Assembly: GCA_040753795.1 (NCBI GenBank)
Contig: JBFMDX010000003.1
Location: forward strand, 248,001 to 312,000
Direction: 5' to 3'
Origin: Thermodesulfobacteriota bacterium
GTDB taxonomy: Bacteria > Desulfobacterota > Desulfobacteria > Desulfobacterales > Desulfosudaceae
Length of the DNA: 64,000 nucleotides
Shown here: positions 44,806-54,897 of the stretch, piece after piece
Layout: every line of letters starts with the position of its first letter
Position numbering within the stretch: the first letter of the stretch is position 1
Position numbers and translations under genes: made by a program
The notes under the pieces: model-generated
Seen by the model: only the letters and a program-made list of their open reading frames with translations
Databases searched by the model: none
What the model was told of the DNA's origin: nothing

Positions 44806-45497
44806 TGAAAAAACGACTGATATGCTTTGCCCATCGGGGGGCCAGCGGCCATGCGCCGGAAAACACCCTGGCCGCCTTCAGAAAAGCGGTGGAACTCGGA
44901 GCGGAATGGATTGAACTGGATGTGTATGCCGTGCGGGGGGAGTTGCTGGTTATTCACGACCATCGCCTGGAACGCACCACCAGTGGACGGGGTTACGTGA
45001 CCCGGCGCGGCCTGGACTACTTGAGAAGTCTGGACGCCGGAAACGGAGAAAAAATTCCATTCCTGTCCGAAGTGCTGGAAGCCGCCGCGAGGAAGGTGAA
45101 GATCAATATTGAACTTAAGGGGCCGAAAACCGCGGCGCCGGTCTGCGAACTGCTGACGCATTACGTCCGGAGGCGGGGATGGCGGTACGACGATTTTCTG
45201 CTGTCGTCCTTCGAGCACCGGCAACTCCGACAGGCCGCCAGGCTCTGCCCTGAAATCCGCGTCTCGCCCAACCTGAAGGGCGGACGAATTCGCTATGACC
45301 TGGGAGACGTCCGGCCATACTCAATCCATTTTGACATCTCATACGCAACCCCGGAAATGATTGAGAAAATACACCAGAGGGGTTGCCCGGCCTTTGTGTT
45401 TACCGCCAACACGCTGGAGGACATCCGCCGGTTGGAAGCATTCGGTGCCGATGGCGTTTTCACCAACTACCCGGAGTTGATTACCCGGATGCCGTAA
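44805..45497 (+). CDS. Glycerophosphodiester phosphodiesterase
   Basis: A 230-residue GDPD TIM barrel: FAHRGASGHAPENTLAAF with the catalytic His-Arg, then WIELDVYAVRGELLVIHDHRLERTT (metal Glu-Asp and second His), KINIELKG, and ADGVFTNYPEL at the end. It releases glycerol-3-phosphate from deacylated phospholipids. No signal peptide is seen, so the cytoplasmic type is likely. ATG 44805 is chosen because homology starts at KRLICFAHRG. Confidence 0.92.
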   Translation: MKKRLICFAHRGASGHAPENTLAAFRKAVELGAEWIELDVYAVRGELLVIHDHRLERTTSGRGYVTRRGLDYLRSLDAGNGEKIPFLSEVLEAAARKVKINIELKGPKTAAPVCELLTHYVRRRGWRYDDFLLSSFEHRQLRQAARLCPEIRVSPNLKGGRIRYDLGDVRPYSIHFDISYATPEMIEKIHQRGCPAFVFTANTLEDIRRLEAFGADGVFTNYPELITRMP

Positions 45498-45515
45498 TTG
45501 AAAAGGGAGGGGCTA

Positions 45516-46064
45516 ATGCGAGCAACCATCAGCAGGCTGATCTGGCTTCTTATCGGAATCACCGGCGCTCATGCCGGGCATTACCTGTATCAGAGATACG
45601 CGACCGGAAACGCCGCCGTCGGCCAGGTATCCGGGAGCATTGCCGTTGCCTGGGGCGAAGTGATGAAGCTGCTGCCCCAACTTATGGCCAGCGTTGCCGC
45701 GCTGCTGGTTTCATCCGGTTTCCTGCTCCTGCTGATCATCACGCTCCTGATAGTGACGGCGGCGGCTTTTATCTGGTTCAGGAAATACACAAAAATAAAA
45801 AACGATCAGCAATACACTGCAAAAATCAAGGAGGCCGAAGCGGTTCTGGCGGTCGCCCGGACGAAAGCGGCGGAGGAGTTACAGAGGATAAAGGCGGCGG
45901 AGGAAAAGCTGAAAGCCTCATTTGAAAAAAAAGAGAGTGTCCTGCAACAGGAGGCAGCCGAAAAGATGGAAGAATATGTCGCCCGGATAAAAAAACTGGA
46001 GCAGGAAAGGCTGGAGCTCAGGGAGTTAAACGGGAGCCTGATGAGCCGGCTCAAAAACCAATAA
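45516..46064 (+). CDS. Membrane protein with C-terminal coiled coil
   Basis: A 182-residue protein: one hydrophobic segment near the start (LIWLLIGITGAHAGHYLY), a second strong one at about 55-90 (ASVAALLVSSGFLLLLIITLLIVTAAAFIW), and then about 90 residues of charged heptad-like helix rich in K and E (KAAEELQRIKAAEEKLKA). A GGGAGGGG run before ATG 45516 supports the start. It may be a membrane-anchored scaffold; no family is recognised. Confidence 0.7.
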   Translation: MRATISRLIWLLIGITGAHAGHYLYQRYATGNAAVGQVSGSIAVAWGEVMKLLPQLMASVAALLVSSGFLLLLIITLLIVTAAAFIWFRKYTKIKNDQQYTAKIKEAEAVLAVARTKAAEELQRIKAAEEKLKASFEKKESVLQQEAAEKMEEYVARIKKLEQERLELRELNGSLMSRLKNQ

Positions 46065-46170
46065 GTCAATTCATGGCAGGCAAACGCGCCGGATGACCGG
46101 GGCATTGCCCGCTCTCACCCGGCGGATAAAGACGGGAAGGCGTTTTCCCGCGGGAAAGCGGGCCGGATCA

Positions 46171-46494
46171 CTACTTTTTCTTGTCGGCTTTGGCTGGGGC
46201 GCTCTTCTTATCGGTAAAAACGAGGGTATGCATCCCGATCTGAATGAGGTCTCCGTTTTTCAGCAGACAGGTGGTGACCGGCTTTTTGTTGACGTAGGTG
46301 CCGTTTTTGCTCTGAAGATCAGATAATACGTAACCGTTCTCCAGCCGTTCGATTCTGGCATGGGTGCCGGAGACAGCCAGATTTTCGATTACCAGATCGT
46401 TTGATTTCCGGCGGCCGATAAGAAACGATTTTTTATCTTTCAGCGAAATCTGACTGATAATATTATCTTTGAACTTCAGTGTCAGTTCTGACAT
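46171..46494 (-). CDS. FHA-domain protein
   Basis: A 107-residue single FHA domain: FLIGRRKSNDLVIENLAVSGTHARIE with the phosphothreonine-binding Arg, Ser and His, then LSDLQSKNGTYVNKKPV. It ends in a short lysine-rich tail. It recognises phosphothreonine on a partner, suggesting Ser/Thr kinase signalling or a type VI-like switch; no kinase is encoded nearby. Confidence 0.9.
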   Translation of the reverse strand: MSELTLKFKDNIISQISLKDKKSFLIGRRKSNDLVIENLAVSGTHARIERLENGYVLSDLQSKNGTYVNKKPVTTCLLKNGDLIQIGMHTLVFTDKKSAPAKADKKK

Positions 46495-46523
46495 GGTTAT
46501 CCCTCACCCTTTTATTTTTTATA

Positions 46524-46552
46524 ATTATGCCTTAAATTTTTTTTTTCGTCAA
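46524..46552 (-). promoter_or_regulatory. Sigma-70 promoter of the FHA gene
   Basis: On the minus strand TTGACG (46552-46547) and CATAAT (46529-46524) are 17 bases apart, with a ten-base A-tract in the spacer. Confidence 0.6.
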
Positions 46553-46647
46553 GTGCCTAAACTTATCCGGTAAAACAGAACACGCGCCCGCCCGGGAACA
46601 AGACGGCTGACAGCGATTGACGGCGGAAGAGGACCGGCAGCACCGGC

Positions 46648-47079
46648 TTAAAGCGAGTGGACCTTCTTCCCGTCTATTATCGGGATCTGATTGTCTTTCA
46701 GGGCCTGAATCGCCTTTTCGGTATTGTCGAACCGGAAAATCATGACGGCGTTTTCCCCGCTGTTGCGGACAAAAGCGTACATGTATTCCACATTGACCCC
46801 GGAACGGCTCAACAGATCCAGGATCCGGTGAAGTCCGCCGGGCTGGTCCACCACCTCCACCGCGATGACGTCATGCTTGCCGATGGCAAACCCGTTCTCC
46901 TTGAGTACGGCCAGGGCCTTTTCCGTGTCATTGACGATCATGCGCAAAACCCCGAAATCGGAGGTATCGGCCAGCGCCAGGGCCCGGATGTTGATACCCG
47001 CCTGGCTCAAAATGAAGGCCACTTCCGCCAGGCGCCCGGTCCTGTTTTCCAGAAAAACGGATATCTGCTCAACACGCAT
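46648..47079 (-). CDS. Tandem ACT-domain protein
   Basis: A 143-residue protein of two ACT domains ([54 protein letters not shown]). ACT domains bind amino acids or similar small acids and regulate a partner enzyme. It follows the PaaK-type ligase gene by 13 bp, a pairing common in anaerobes, so it probably modulates that ligase. GAGGGGG precedes the start. Confidence 0.9.
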   Translation of the reverse strand: MRVEQISVFLENRTGRLAEVAFILSQAGINIRALALADTSDFGVLRMIVNDTEKALAVLKENGFAIGKHDVIAVEVVDQPGGLHRILDLLSRSGVNVEYMYAFVRNSGENAVMIFRFDNTEKAIQALKDNQIPIIDGKKVHSL

Positions 47080-47092
47080 ATTTCCCCCTCGG

Positions 47093-48394
47093 TTATATCT
47101 TACGTTTATCGATAACCCTTACCGCTTTGCCTTCACTGCGGGCAATGGTTTTCGGCTCCACCAGCCTGACGGCGGCGGAAACGCCCAGATACTCCTTGAT
47201 GTTTTTGGCGATTTTGTTCTCCATTTCCTGAAGCACCCGTACCTCGTCCGAGAAGATCTTCTCGCCCACTTCGATGTTGACGGTGAGTACATCCAGGTTG
47301 TCCTTCCGGTCGACCACCAGCTGGTAATGGGGTTCGACTCCCTTCATTTCCATCAGCACGCTTTCAATCTGCGACGGGAACACATTGACGCCGCGGATGA
47401 TCAGCATGTCATCGGTCCGGCCGCTGACGCGATCCATGCGGGCATGGGTCCGGCCGCAGACGCAGGGTTCATAGTGAAGCGCGGTGATATCCCGGGTACG
47501 GTAACGAATCACCGGGAAAGCCTCCTTGGTCAGGGAAGTAAACACCAGCTCGCCTTTTTCGCCTTCCGGCAGCCGCCGGCCGGTTTTCGGATCAATCACC
47601 TCGGCGATAAAATGATCCTCAAAAATATGCAGCCCTTTTTTGGCTTCCAGGCACTCAATGGCCACCCCCGGCCCCATGACTTCGCTCAGCCCGTAAATAT
47701 CGATGGCGTTCAAATGGAGTTTGGCTTCCAGTTCCTGGCGCATGTTTTCCGACCAGGGCTCGGCGCCGAACACGCCGGATTTGAATTTCAGGTCATGGAA
47801 TGAAATCCCCATTTCCTGGGCCACCTCCGCCAGATGGAGCGTGTAGGACGGGGTCGCGGTCAGAATGGTCGGGCCGAAATCCTTCATGATCATGATCTGA
47901 CGGTTGGTGTTTCCGCCCGAGACGGGGATGACGGACGCGCCCAGTTTCTCGGCGCCGTAATGCACTCCCAGCCCGCCGGTAAACAGTCCGTAACCGTAAG
48001 CGTTATGAACGATGTCCCCGCGCCAGGCGCCGGCCGCGGCCAGAGCCCGCGCCATCAGTTCAGCCCAGGTATTAATATCCCGGGCGGTGTAACCCACCAC
48101 CGTCGGTTTGCCGGTGGTTCCGGAAGAGGCGTGGATGCGCACCACGTTATCCATGGGCACGGTGAACAGGCCGAAGGGGTAGTTGTCGCGCAAATCCTGT
48201 TTGGTGGTGAAGGGAATCCGCTGAAGATCATCCAGCGATTTGATATCCCCGGGCTTGACCCCGGCCTGATCAAAACTTTTCTTATAAAAGGGAACCGTGG
48301 CGTAAACCCGCTCCAGCGTCGTCCGCAGGCGCAGGAGCTGGATGGACGCCAGGGCTTCCCTGGGCATGGTTTCATATTCAATATTGTAAATCAT
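47093..48394 (-). CDS. paaK: Phenylacetate-CoA ligase family protein
   Basis: A 433-residue AMP-forming ligase: [23 protein letters not shown], the ATP-binding P-loop [41 protein letters not shown], and [23 protein letters not shown] near the C-terminus. These are the PaaK hallmarks. It activates phenylacetate or another aryl acid with ATP and CoA; in anaerobes some paralogues use other aromatic acids. A strong AGAGGAGG site sets the start. It follows the ParA gene by 11 bp. Confidence 0.9.
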   Translation of the reverse strand: MIYNIEYETMPREALASIQLLRLRTTLERVYATVPFYKKSFDQAGVKPGDIKSLDDLQRIPFTTKQDLRDNYPFGLFTVPMDNVVRIHASSGTTGKPTVVGYTARDINTWAELMARALAAAGAWRGDIVHNAYGYGLFTGGLGVHYGAEKLGASVIPVSGGNTNRQIMIMKDFGPTILTATPSYTLHLAEVAQEMGISFHDLKFKSGVFGAEPWSENMRQELEAKLHLNAIDIYGLSEVMGPGVAIECLEAKKGLHIFEDHFIAEVIDPKTGRRLPEGEKGELVFTSLTKEAFPVIRYRTRDITALHYEPCVCGRTHARMDRVSGRTDDMLIIRGVNVFPSQIESVLMEMKGVEPHYQLVVDRKDNLDVLTVNIEVGEKIFSDEVRVLQEMENKIAKNIKEYLGVSAAVRLVEPKTIARSEGKAVRVIDKRKI

Positions 48395-48405
48395 CAGTGC
48401 CTCCT

Positions 48406-49191
48406 CTACCCTTTTGCCAGCAGCTCTTCTGCCAGGCGCTTGTAATCCCAGGCCCCGTAACTGTTTTTTCTGAAGAACACAACCGGTTCGCCGACGTCGG
48501 AGCTTAACGCCACGGCCGTGTTGTTGCGAATAATCGAGTCGAAAAGATAGCCGGCGTACCGTTCGTCGTTCTGCAGCCGTTCCGTCATGGTCCGGCTTAA
48601 ACGGGTACGCTGATCGTAAAAAGTGGGAACAATCCCGGTAATATGGATATCCGCGTTAATCCCCTCCCTGATACTGTCGATGGTGTCAAACAGGTCCTCC
48701 AGAGCGGCCAGGGCATAGGGATGAGTCAGGCAGGGGACCAGCACCTCGCCGGCGAAGGCGAACACATTGATCGTCAGGAGGGAAAGGGTGGGAGGGGTAT
48801 CCACCAGAATAAAATCATAGTCGCCGGCCACATCGGACATGGCCGCCGCCAGCTTCTGTTCCCGGCCGGGGACATCGGCCAGTTCGATTTCAGCGCCGGA
48901 CAGATCCACATGACCGGGAATCAATTCCAGATTCTCCCACCGGGTCGGACGGATCACCTGGCGCGCGTCCGGAGGGTCGTCTCCGGCAATGAGGTCGTAA
49001 ACCGTCGGCACCCCCTCATCAACCTTAATGCCGAGACCGATGGTGGCATTGTGCTGGGGATCCATATCGATGACCAGGACCCGCTTATCCTCCAGAGACA
49101 AGGCCGCGGCCAGATTAACCACCATGGCGGTTTTCCCCACCCCGCCCTTTTCATTGGCCACGGCAATTATCCTGGTTCCTCCGTCCGCCAT
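48406..49191 (-). CDS. ParA/MinD-family ATPase
   Basis: A 261-residue ParA-like ATPase: [14 protein letters not shown] (deviant Walker A with both lysines), [18 protein letters not shown], and [15 protein letters not shown] (Walker A' and B regions). ParA proteins position plasmids, chromosomes or protein assemblies through ATP-dependent dimerisation. No ParB gene is adjacent. The start at 49191 is set by AGGAGGGG five bases upstream, and it begins just after the stop of the dynamin-like gene. A role in positioning that GTPase is an inference. Confidence 0.92.
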   Translation of the reverse strand: MADGGTRIIAVANEKGGVGKTAMVVNLAAALSLEDKRVLVIDMDPQHNATIGLGIKVDEGVPTVYDLIAGDDPPDARQVIRPTRWENLELIPGHVDLSGAEIELADVPGREQKLAAAMSDVAGDYDFILVDTPPTLSLLTINVFAFAGEVLVPCLTHPYALAALEDLFDTIDSIREGINADIHITGIVPTFYDQRTRLSRTMTERLQNDERYAGYLFDSIIRNNTAVALSSDVGEPVVFFRKNSYGAWDYKRLAEELLAKG

Positions 49192-49192
49192 A

Positions 49193-51478
49193 TTACCCCT
49201 CCTGCCGGTTCTCCTGTTTAAGCTCAATCGATTCAAGGCCTTCACCCAACTGCCGGATACCGTTTCCGGCGTCGGCGGCGGCCTGTTTTGTCCTATTTAA
49301 TATGGCAGACAACTGGCCTTTGTCAATGCGCTTTTCGGACACGGCGTCCCTCAAGTGAGAAATATCGGCGCTGTAGATATGAAACCGGTCCATGACCTCC
49401 TGATGAAAACTTTCCGCCACCGCCTTGGCCAGCTTGAAGACATACTGGAATTTGATGTTTTCCCGGTAACTCTTGAAGTGGAACACCACGGTCTCCTCCG
49501 TATCGGCCTTGATCCGGGCAAGGCCGTGTTTCAGGGCACGGAGTTCTCCCGCCCGATTCTCCTGAAACGGTTTTTTCATCAGCCGGCTGGCCGCTTTTTT
49601 CAGAAGCCTGGTCAATGAATAAACCCCCATCCGCATGACCGCTTCCGTACGGATTTTACGGGTGTAGTTCATGATAAAGTCAGCCGGCGGAAGATGAATG
49701 CCGTGCTGATTTTTTATCAGCGCCAGGTCCCTTGCCCGGATGCCGGCCTTGCTGTCCGGGCTCATGGGCACACCCATTTCCGCCATACCGGTTTTATAGG
49801 CCGCGATGGCGTCCCGGGCCATCAGGTCGTAAGAAGCGGCGATCCCTTCAAAAAAACCGCCGATTTCCCCTTCCAGCTGCTTAATGAATCCCATGATCTG
49901 GGGGTTGATGGTTTCCGCCATAAACGTGTCCAGCGTCTGCTGAAAGTCCTGGAAAATCATATATAGCGTGCCGGAAAAACCGGCGGTGGCCAGGCAGCTT
50001 TCATATTTCCCCGGGTCCGCTTTCCAGTTTCTGATAAAATTAATGACATCCGGCAGGACAGGGCCCGTGCGGGGGTCAAAAAAACGGTCGATTTCCGTGC
50101 GCAGGTCTTTTTCCAGTTTCCGGTATGAGCCGTCCAGCGTGCTTTTCAAAAGAACGCCGGCCTGTTCCAGTTTTGTCTTGTGCCGGGCCGTCCGCGCCAG
50201 GGTCTCAGTGGCGCTTTGCTCGTCCCGGGCAAGGACATCCAGGTTGACGGAGGCCCACTGCTGAAGGCCGGCGGTTACCAGCCCGAGGCGGCCGACATGA
50301 TTCTTCAGCTGCAATGAATAGCGCTTTTTATTCAGGATATGGGAGAGGGATGATTCAAAAGACCGTGTTCCTTTTTCCGAATAGGCGACAAAATCTTGCT
50401 CCAGATCCCACTGCTCCAGCATTCTGGCCTCTTTTTCACTGATGGCCTCCTTTTTCTGTCCCGTCAGCAAATTATAAAGGCCTGAAAAAACGTACATTTC
50501 CGGATCCGGCAGAATCAGCGACACCTCGTCCCGGATCCGTTTTACCAGGGCTTCAAGGCCGTCAAGGGTGGCATGCTCGTTGAAATCAAAATTGACAATA
50601 AACAGGAGGTTCCCGGCTATGCCCATGCGGACGATCATGTTCAGGAAATTGATGTCCGCCTGGCGGACACCGGTCCGGCTGCTGATCACATAAACGATCA
50701 GATGGGTTACCAGCAGATAATCCTGGATTTTGGCCAGATGCAGCGGGTTGGGGGAGTCGCTGCCCTGGCAGTCGGCAATTTCAATCCCGGAATCCATGTC
50801 GACGGAGTCAATGCCGATATGAACGTCCTTCAGGTAGACCGCCAGATGATCGGACCCGACAAAATCCCGGTGCCGGGCGAACTGGTCGCCGTCAAACCGC
50901 AGCGTCCTGATCTCCCCGGACAGAAGATCGCGCACCGTCTCATACCCTTCCAGGTAGTTGGCCAGGAGCACGCTGTTGATATTGCGGCTGTCCCTGGCAA
51001 TCAGATACTCCCGGGGCAGCGCCGCCAGCCCCCTGGCCAGTTCCCGACGGATATCGTCCCGACGGATATCGATGGCCACCTGACCGGTGGAAAAATGTAC
51101 CGACGGGAACATGATCACCGCGCGCGCGATATCCTCATTGACTTCATCCCATGTTTTGAAATCAAGCACGGCTTCCAGACGGCCGCTGCCGCGGACCTTG
51201 GTAACCATGGATGTCACCACGCCGGCGCCCCGTTTTAAATAATCCCCCTTGAAAAAGGAGTTCACCACCGTACTCTTGCCGGATTTGATCGGACCGACGA
51301 CCGCCACGCGCACGGTATCTTCGGCGACCCGGGCAAGCACCCCCCGGCATATGTCTTCCCAGGATGTCAGAGACCCGTCAACCCGGCCGGAGACCCCCTT
51401 CACATCAACAATCAACTGCAGAAGCGAAGAAGCCAGTTCACTCAGCCTGTCCTTCATCGCCTGGTAAGTTTCCATCAT
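49193..51478 (-). CDS. Bacterial dynamin-like GTPase
   Basis: A 761-residue large GTPase. The GTPase domain (about 55-330) has the P-loop [16 protein letters not shown], the switch region [12 protein letters not shown], the G3 motif [12 protein letters not shown] and a G4-like NFDFNEH. Long helical segments follow (about 400-760), as in dynamin stalks and tips. Hydrophobic stretches that might insert into membranes are not obvious. Dynamin relatives remodel or protect membranes by GTP-driven assembly. Only one such gene is present, rather than the paired genes often found. It is directly followed by the ParA gene. Confidence 0.85.
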   Translation of the reverse strand: MMETYQAMKDRLSELASSLLQLIVDVKGVSGRVDGSLTSWEDICRGVLARVAEDTVRVAVVGPIKSGKSTVVNSFFKGDYLKRGAGVVTSMVTKVRGSGRLEAVLDFKTWDEVNEDIARAVIMFPSVHFSTGQVAIDIRRDDIRRELARGLAALPREYLIARDSRNINSVLLANYLEGYETVRDLLSGEIRTLRFDGDQFARHRDFVGSDHLAVYLKDVHIGIDSVDMDSGIEIADCQGSDSPNPLHLAKIQDYLLVTHLIVYVISSRTGVRQADINFLNMIVRMGIAGNLLFIVNFDFNEHATLDGLEALVKRIRDEVSLILPDPEMYVFSGLYNLLTGQKKEAISEKEARMLEQWDLEQDFVAYSEKGTRSFESSLSHILNKKRYSLQLKNHVGRLGLVTAGLQQWASVNLDVLARDEQSATETLARTARHKTKLEQAGVLLKSTLDGSYRKLEKDLRTEIDRFFDPRTGPVLPDVINFIRNWKADPGKYESCLATAGFSGTLYMIFQDFQQTLDTFMAETINPQIMGFIKQLEGEIGGFFEGIAASYDLMARDAIAAYKTGMAEMGVPMSPDSKAGIRARDLALIKNQHGIHLPPADFIMNYTRKIRTEAVMRMGVYSLTRLLKKAASRLMKKPFQENRAGELRALKHGLARIKADTEETVVFHFKSYRENIKFQYVFKLAKAVAESFHQEVMDRFHIYSADISHLRDAVSEKRIDKGQLSAILNRTKQAAADAGNGIRQLGEGLESIELKQENRQEG

Positions 51479-51542
51479 CCGACTCCACTGCTCACGCCAT
51501 TCTGCGCCTGTTCCGGCGTTTCATTCGCCCCGGGTCAGGCAC

Positions 51543-51564
51543 AAAAAAAGCCGTCAAAACGGCT
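51543..51564 (-). terminator. Minus-strand rho-independent terminator
   Basis: Stem AGCCGT/ACGGCT with a 4-base loop, followed on the minus strand by seven T. It could end the algH-like transcript before the dynamin gene. Confidence 0.65.
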
Positions 51565-51699
51565 CGATATCCGACTGCCCTGGCCATTATGGCCGATACT
51601 GTATACGGGCTGCGCTAAAAAGACAAGCCGTTACCCGCCCTCCCTTGTTTTCCGCCCGGGCTTATGTTAGTATCATTTAGAATGGGATACAAAGAGACT

Positions 51700-51888
51700 A
51701 TGAAACCGAAAAAGCCCCAGTGCCCGCTCTCAAATCCTCTAAACTGCAAAGAATACTACAACCCCAACCTGTGCGCTTTTTCGCGCCCGGATGGCAGCTG
51801 CACCAAGAAAAAAAAGATCGGCCTCCAGAAACAGGAACCCGCCATTGAAAAAAAATCAACGGCGGCATCTTCTAAACAGGGGCATTAA
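51700..51888 (+). CDS. Small cysteine-containing protein
   Basis: About 62 residues: KPKKPQCPLSNPLNCKEYYNPNLCAF followed by SRPDGSC and a lysine-rich tail. The four spaced cysteines could bind zinc or an Fe-S cluster. The start could also be ATG 51682 or 51664. Its stop overlaps the stop of the convergent algH-like gene by four bases. No family is recognised. Confidence 0.45.
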   Translation: MKPKKPQCPLSNPLNCKEYYNPNLCAFSRPDGSCTKKKKIGLQKQEPAIEKKSTAASSKQGH

Positions 51889-52460
51889 GCATTCCCGGCC
51901 GTTCCCGAAAGAAACGCCGGATCGATATGGATCAACTCCAGCCCCTTTGCCCATCGCTGATCCGGAGGGGTATGGAAAAGGATGGCCTCGTCAGCCGGTG
52001 CCGTCAACCAGATGTTTGACTTCAACTCCATTTCCAGCTGACCGCCGGCCCAGCCTGAACACCCCAGTATGATCAGAAACGATTCCGGCCCCCTGCCCCC
52101 GGCGATGGCCTCCAGGATATCCCGGGTATTGGTCAGCGCCAGCCGCGGGTTGACGCGATGAGAACCCGCCCAGCCAAAAGGCTCACCATGCAGCACGAAC
52201 ACATCCCCGACATTGACCGGACCGCCGTTATACACCGGCAGGCCGGCGGCCTCTTCCCTGTATTGAATGGTCAACTCATCGAAAAGGTCTTTTGCGGATA
52301 ACGCGGAGTAAGGCCGATTGACCACCATTCCCAGGGCACCCTCGGCGGAGAATTCGCAGACGCAGACCACCGTCCGGGAAAAATGGGGATCCGTCAGGGT
52401 CGGCACGGCGATCAGAAGCTCTCCCTTGAGCAGCGCCGCCTTCTCTTTTTCACCACTCAT
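51885..52460 (-). CDS. YqgE/AlgH family protein
   Basis: A 191-residue protein with the DUF179 pattern: LLKGELLIAVPTLTDPHFSRTVVCVCE, GALGMVVNRP, YNGGPVNVGDVFVLHG, LILGCSGWAGGQLEMELKSNIWL and the ILFHTPPDQRW end. The family's biochemical role is unsettled (linked to alginate regulation in Pseudomonas). ATG 52460 is chosen because homology starts about 13 residues later and GGGGGA lies upstream; ATG 52490 and 52520 are possible. Confidence 0.85.
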   Translation of the reverse strand: MSGEKEKAALLKGELLIAVPTLTDPHFSRTVVCVCEFSAEGALGMVVNRPYSALSAKDLFDELTIQYREEAAGLPVYNGGPVNVGDVFVLHGEPFGWAGSHRVNPRLALTNTRDILEAIAGGRGPESFLIILGCSGWAGGQLEMELKSNIWLTAPADEAILFHTPPDQRWAKGLELIHIDPAFLSGTAGNA

Positions 52461-52663
52461 GCCATCCCCCGGGAAAACAGCCTGGGCCATTGTCTGGTTA
52501 TCCTCTTGCCATGCAATCATCTATACATCCGCTGCTTTTTACTGTACGGTTAACAGTGTCCGGATGTCAAGAAAACAACCCGGCGGGTTGAGTCCCGATT
52601 GCCGGGCCAAGTGCCGCGGCAATCGACGTATCAGGCCGGGAATTTCCGGGTGGAGGCGTCGCA

Positions 52664-54007
52664 ATGAACGCGCAGGCAAAATCCATAGACGTCATGGAAG
52701 AGGACGCCAGAGCAATTTTTCAAGCCGCCGTTGCGGCCGTCGATCCGGAAGAATGCGTTTCCGCTGCCTGCGGCCGCGCCGGCGACCGGCTGACCATCGG
52801 CGACCATATTTACCGTCTGAATGCCTTTGACCGCATCTATGTCGTCGGCGCGGGAAAAGCGTCGGCCCCAATGGGCGCAGCCATGGAACGGCTCTTGCAC
52901 GACGATCTGACCCGGGGGGTCATTGTAGTTAAATACGGTCACACCCGGCCCCTGTCGAAAATCAAACAGATCGAAGCCGGGCACCCCCTCCCCGATGAAA
53001 ACGGGGAGAAGGGCGCCGGTGAAATTTTTCGACTGGTCCGCCAGGCAACGGAGAGGGATCTGATCATCGGCCTCTTTTCAGGGGGCGGTTCCGCTCTGCT
53101 GCCGCTTCCTGCTCCGGGGATTTCTCTGGCAGACAAGCAGGAGACCATGCGCCTTCTACTGGCCTGCGGGGCCTCCATCCACGAAATCAACACATTGAGA
53201 AAACATGTTTCCGCCATCAAAGGCGGCCGGCTGGCCAAAGCCGCCTTTCCGGCCACAATGGTCTCGCTGCTGATTTCCGACGTGGTGGGCAATGACCCGG
53301 CCGTCATCGCTTCCGGTCCGACCGCTCCGGACCCGGGCACGTACCGGGACTGTCAGTGGATGATCGAACGATACGGCATTGCCAACCGGTTGCCCGAGTC
53401 CGTCCGCCGCCATATTGACTCCGGAGCGGCCGGAAGACTGGCGGAAACGCCCAAGCCGGGGGATGCGGTTTTGGCCCGAGCCCGCAACCTGATCTGCGCG
53501 GATAATATGAAAGCCATCCTGGCGGCACGGGATCGGGCACGGCAACTGGGATACGAACCGGTAATTCTCTCGACTTTGATTGAAGGGGAAACCCTGGAAA
53601 TAGCAAGGATGCATGCCGCCATTGCCAGGGAAGTCCGGCTCAGCGGCAATCCCGTCAGGCCTCCGGCCTGTATTCTATCGGGCGGGGAAACAACCGTTAC
53701 CCTCCGCGGGAGCGGACGGGGCGGGAGAAATCAGGAATTCTGCCTGGCCGTGGCCGGCGATATCGCGGAAACGGACGGCATTGTCATGTTAAGCGGCGGT
53801 ACCGACGGCACTGACGGCCCGACCGACGCCGCCGGCGCCGTGATTCACCGTGACCTTCTCAGGAGGGCGACGGCGCTGGGCCTTGATCCCCGCGCGTATC
53901 TTGATAATAACGACGCTTATGCCTTTTTCCGCCAGACCGGCGGTCTCCTGATCACCGGCCCTACCGGGACCAATGTGATGGATATCCGGATCATGCTGAT
54001 CGCCTGA
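52664..54007 (+). CDS. Glycerate 2-kinase, MOFRL family
   Basis: A 447-residue class II glycerate kinase: DRIYVVGAGKASAPMGAAMERLL, FSGGGSALLPLPAPGISLADKQ, SDVVGNDPAVIASGPTAPDP, ILSGGETTVTLRGSGRGGRNQEF and the C-terminal MOFRL motif SGGTDGTDGPTDAAGA. It phosphorylates D-glycerate to 2-phosphoglycerate, feeding glyoxylate, serine or sugar-acid carbon into glycolysis. Confidence 0.93.
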   Translation: MNAQAKSIDVMEEDARAIFQAAVAAVDPEECVSAACGRAGDRLTIGDHIYRLNAFDRIYVVGAGKASAPMGAAMERLLHDDLTRGVIVVKYGHTRPLSKIKQIEAGHPLPDENGEKGAGEIFRLVRQATERDLIIGLFSGGGSALLPLPAPGISLADKQETMRLLLACGASIHEINTLRKHVSAIKGGRLAKAAFPATMVSLLISDVVGNDPAVIASGPTAPDPGTYRDCQWMIERYGIANRLPESVRRHIDSGAAGRLAETPKPGDAVLARARNLICADNMKAILAARDRARQLGYEPVILSTLIEGETLEIARMHAAIAREVRLSGNPVRPPACILSGGETTVTLRGSGRGGRNQEFCLAVAGDIAETDGIVMLSGGTDGTDGPTDAAGAVIHRDLLRRATALGLDPRAYLDNNDAYAFFRQTGGLLITGPTGTNVMDIRIMLIA

Positions 54008-54018
54008 GGATATTCCTG

Positions 54019-54777
54019 TCAACCGGGATAAACATACCCGAATCTGATGCAATCGGCCCGGTAGCGTTTTTCAACCCGATCGACCAGCTTGGTCGTGTAT
54101 GCCCTGACATACTCGTCGGATTTCATCTGGTAGTAATGAGGGATGTCATACAACTTGATACGGGTCCTGTCTTCAATGATTTTCCGGACTGCTTCAAAAT
54201 CCCTCGAATATGTTTCAAACCGATATACCTGATCCGGGAGGAAAACACCCTTATAGGTTAATAAATAGTCCTGCGAAATAAAATGCGGGTCAGCATATGC
54301 GTCGGGAATGTCACAGACTCGGGCGACGAAATCCTCAAAATTTTTTGACTGGTCCAATTTGAAATGACGGAAATATCGATTAGGCTTATTCAGTACGCGG
54401 GTAAGATAGCAGGAGTATAGCCGGGTCCACGGGTTCCGGACAAATGTAAATTTAAAAAAATTGGTATATGTTGTCGCCACTTCACCTGCCTTACAGCTGC
54501 GCATATAATGACGGAATTTATGGACATAGCGGGCCGATTGAAAATTCAATCCATTGCCAAGCAGAGGAAGAAGAGAAAACTCCAGAGAAGTCGACCCTGC
54601 CCTCGGGACCGCTAAAAAAGCGATTCCGAATTCAGGAAAAACGACAAAAGGGGAGTAAGACCTCAGGCGATATCCTGTCACATAGTCAAAAGTCTGCAGC
54701 GTCAGTGATCGCGCGTTATTGAATTGCTGAATCAGCGCGGCAGGGGTTAAGTTGTTTTGAAGGTATTTGAAAAACAT
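54019..54777 (-). CDS. Sulfotransferase-family protein
   Basis: A 252-residue protein of the carbohydrate sulfotransferase type: GIAFLAVPRAGSTSLEFSLL (5'-phosphosulfate loop) and FFKFTFVRNPWTRLYSCYL (3'-phosphate-binding segment). It would move sulfate from PAPS to a sugar. It sits beside glycosyltransferase genes, so a sulfated surface glycan is a reasonable inference. Confidence 0.85.
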   Translation of the reverse strand: MFFKYLQNNLTPAALIQQFNNARSLTLQTFDYVTGYRLRSYSPFVVFPEFGIAFLAVPRAGSTSLEFSLLPLLGNGLNFQSARYVHKFRHYMRSCKAGEVATTYTNFFKFTFVRNPWTRLYSCYLTRVLNKPNRYFRHFKLDQSKNFEDFVARVCDIPDAYADPHFISQDYLLTYKGVFLPDQVYRFETYSRDFEAVRKIIEDRTRIKLYDIPHYYQMKSDEYVRAYTTKLVDRVEKRYRADCIRFGYVYPG

Positions 54778-54815
54778 GAGTTGTTCAGGAGATGGCTACA
54801 TGAAAAAGAAAAGCC

Positions 54816-54843
54816 TTGAAACTTTTTCTGTTATCAATATAAA
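54816..54843 (+). promoter_or_regulatory. Sigma-70 promoter of the glycosyltransferase pair
   Basis: TTGAAA and TATAAA with a 16-base spacer in AT-rich DNA, about 55 bp before the ATG at 54898. Confidence 0.6.
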
Positions 54844-54897
54844 ATTAAAATTAAAATAATATAGATTATTTTTAAACTCAAGAAGCAACTACTGCCC

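Noticed and set aside
45383-45925. 180-codon frame overlapping the glycerophosphodiesterase end and membrane gene
   Set aside because: It runs across two better supported genes in another frame and has a basic, motif-free product.
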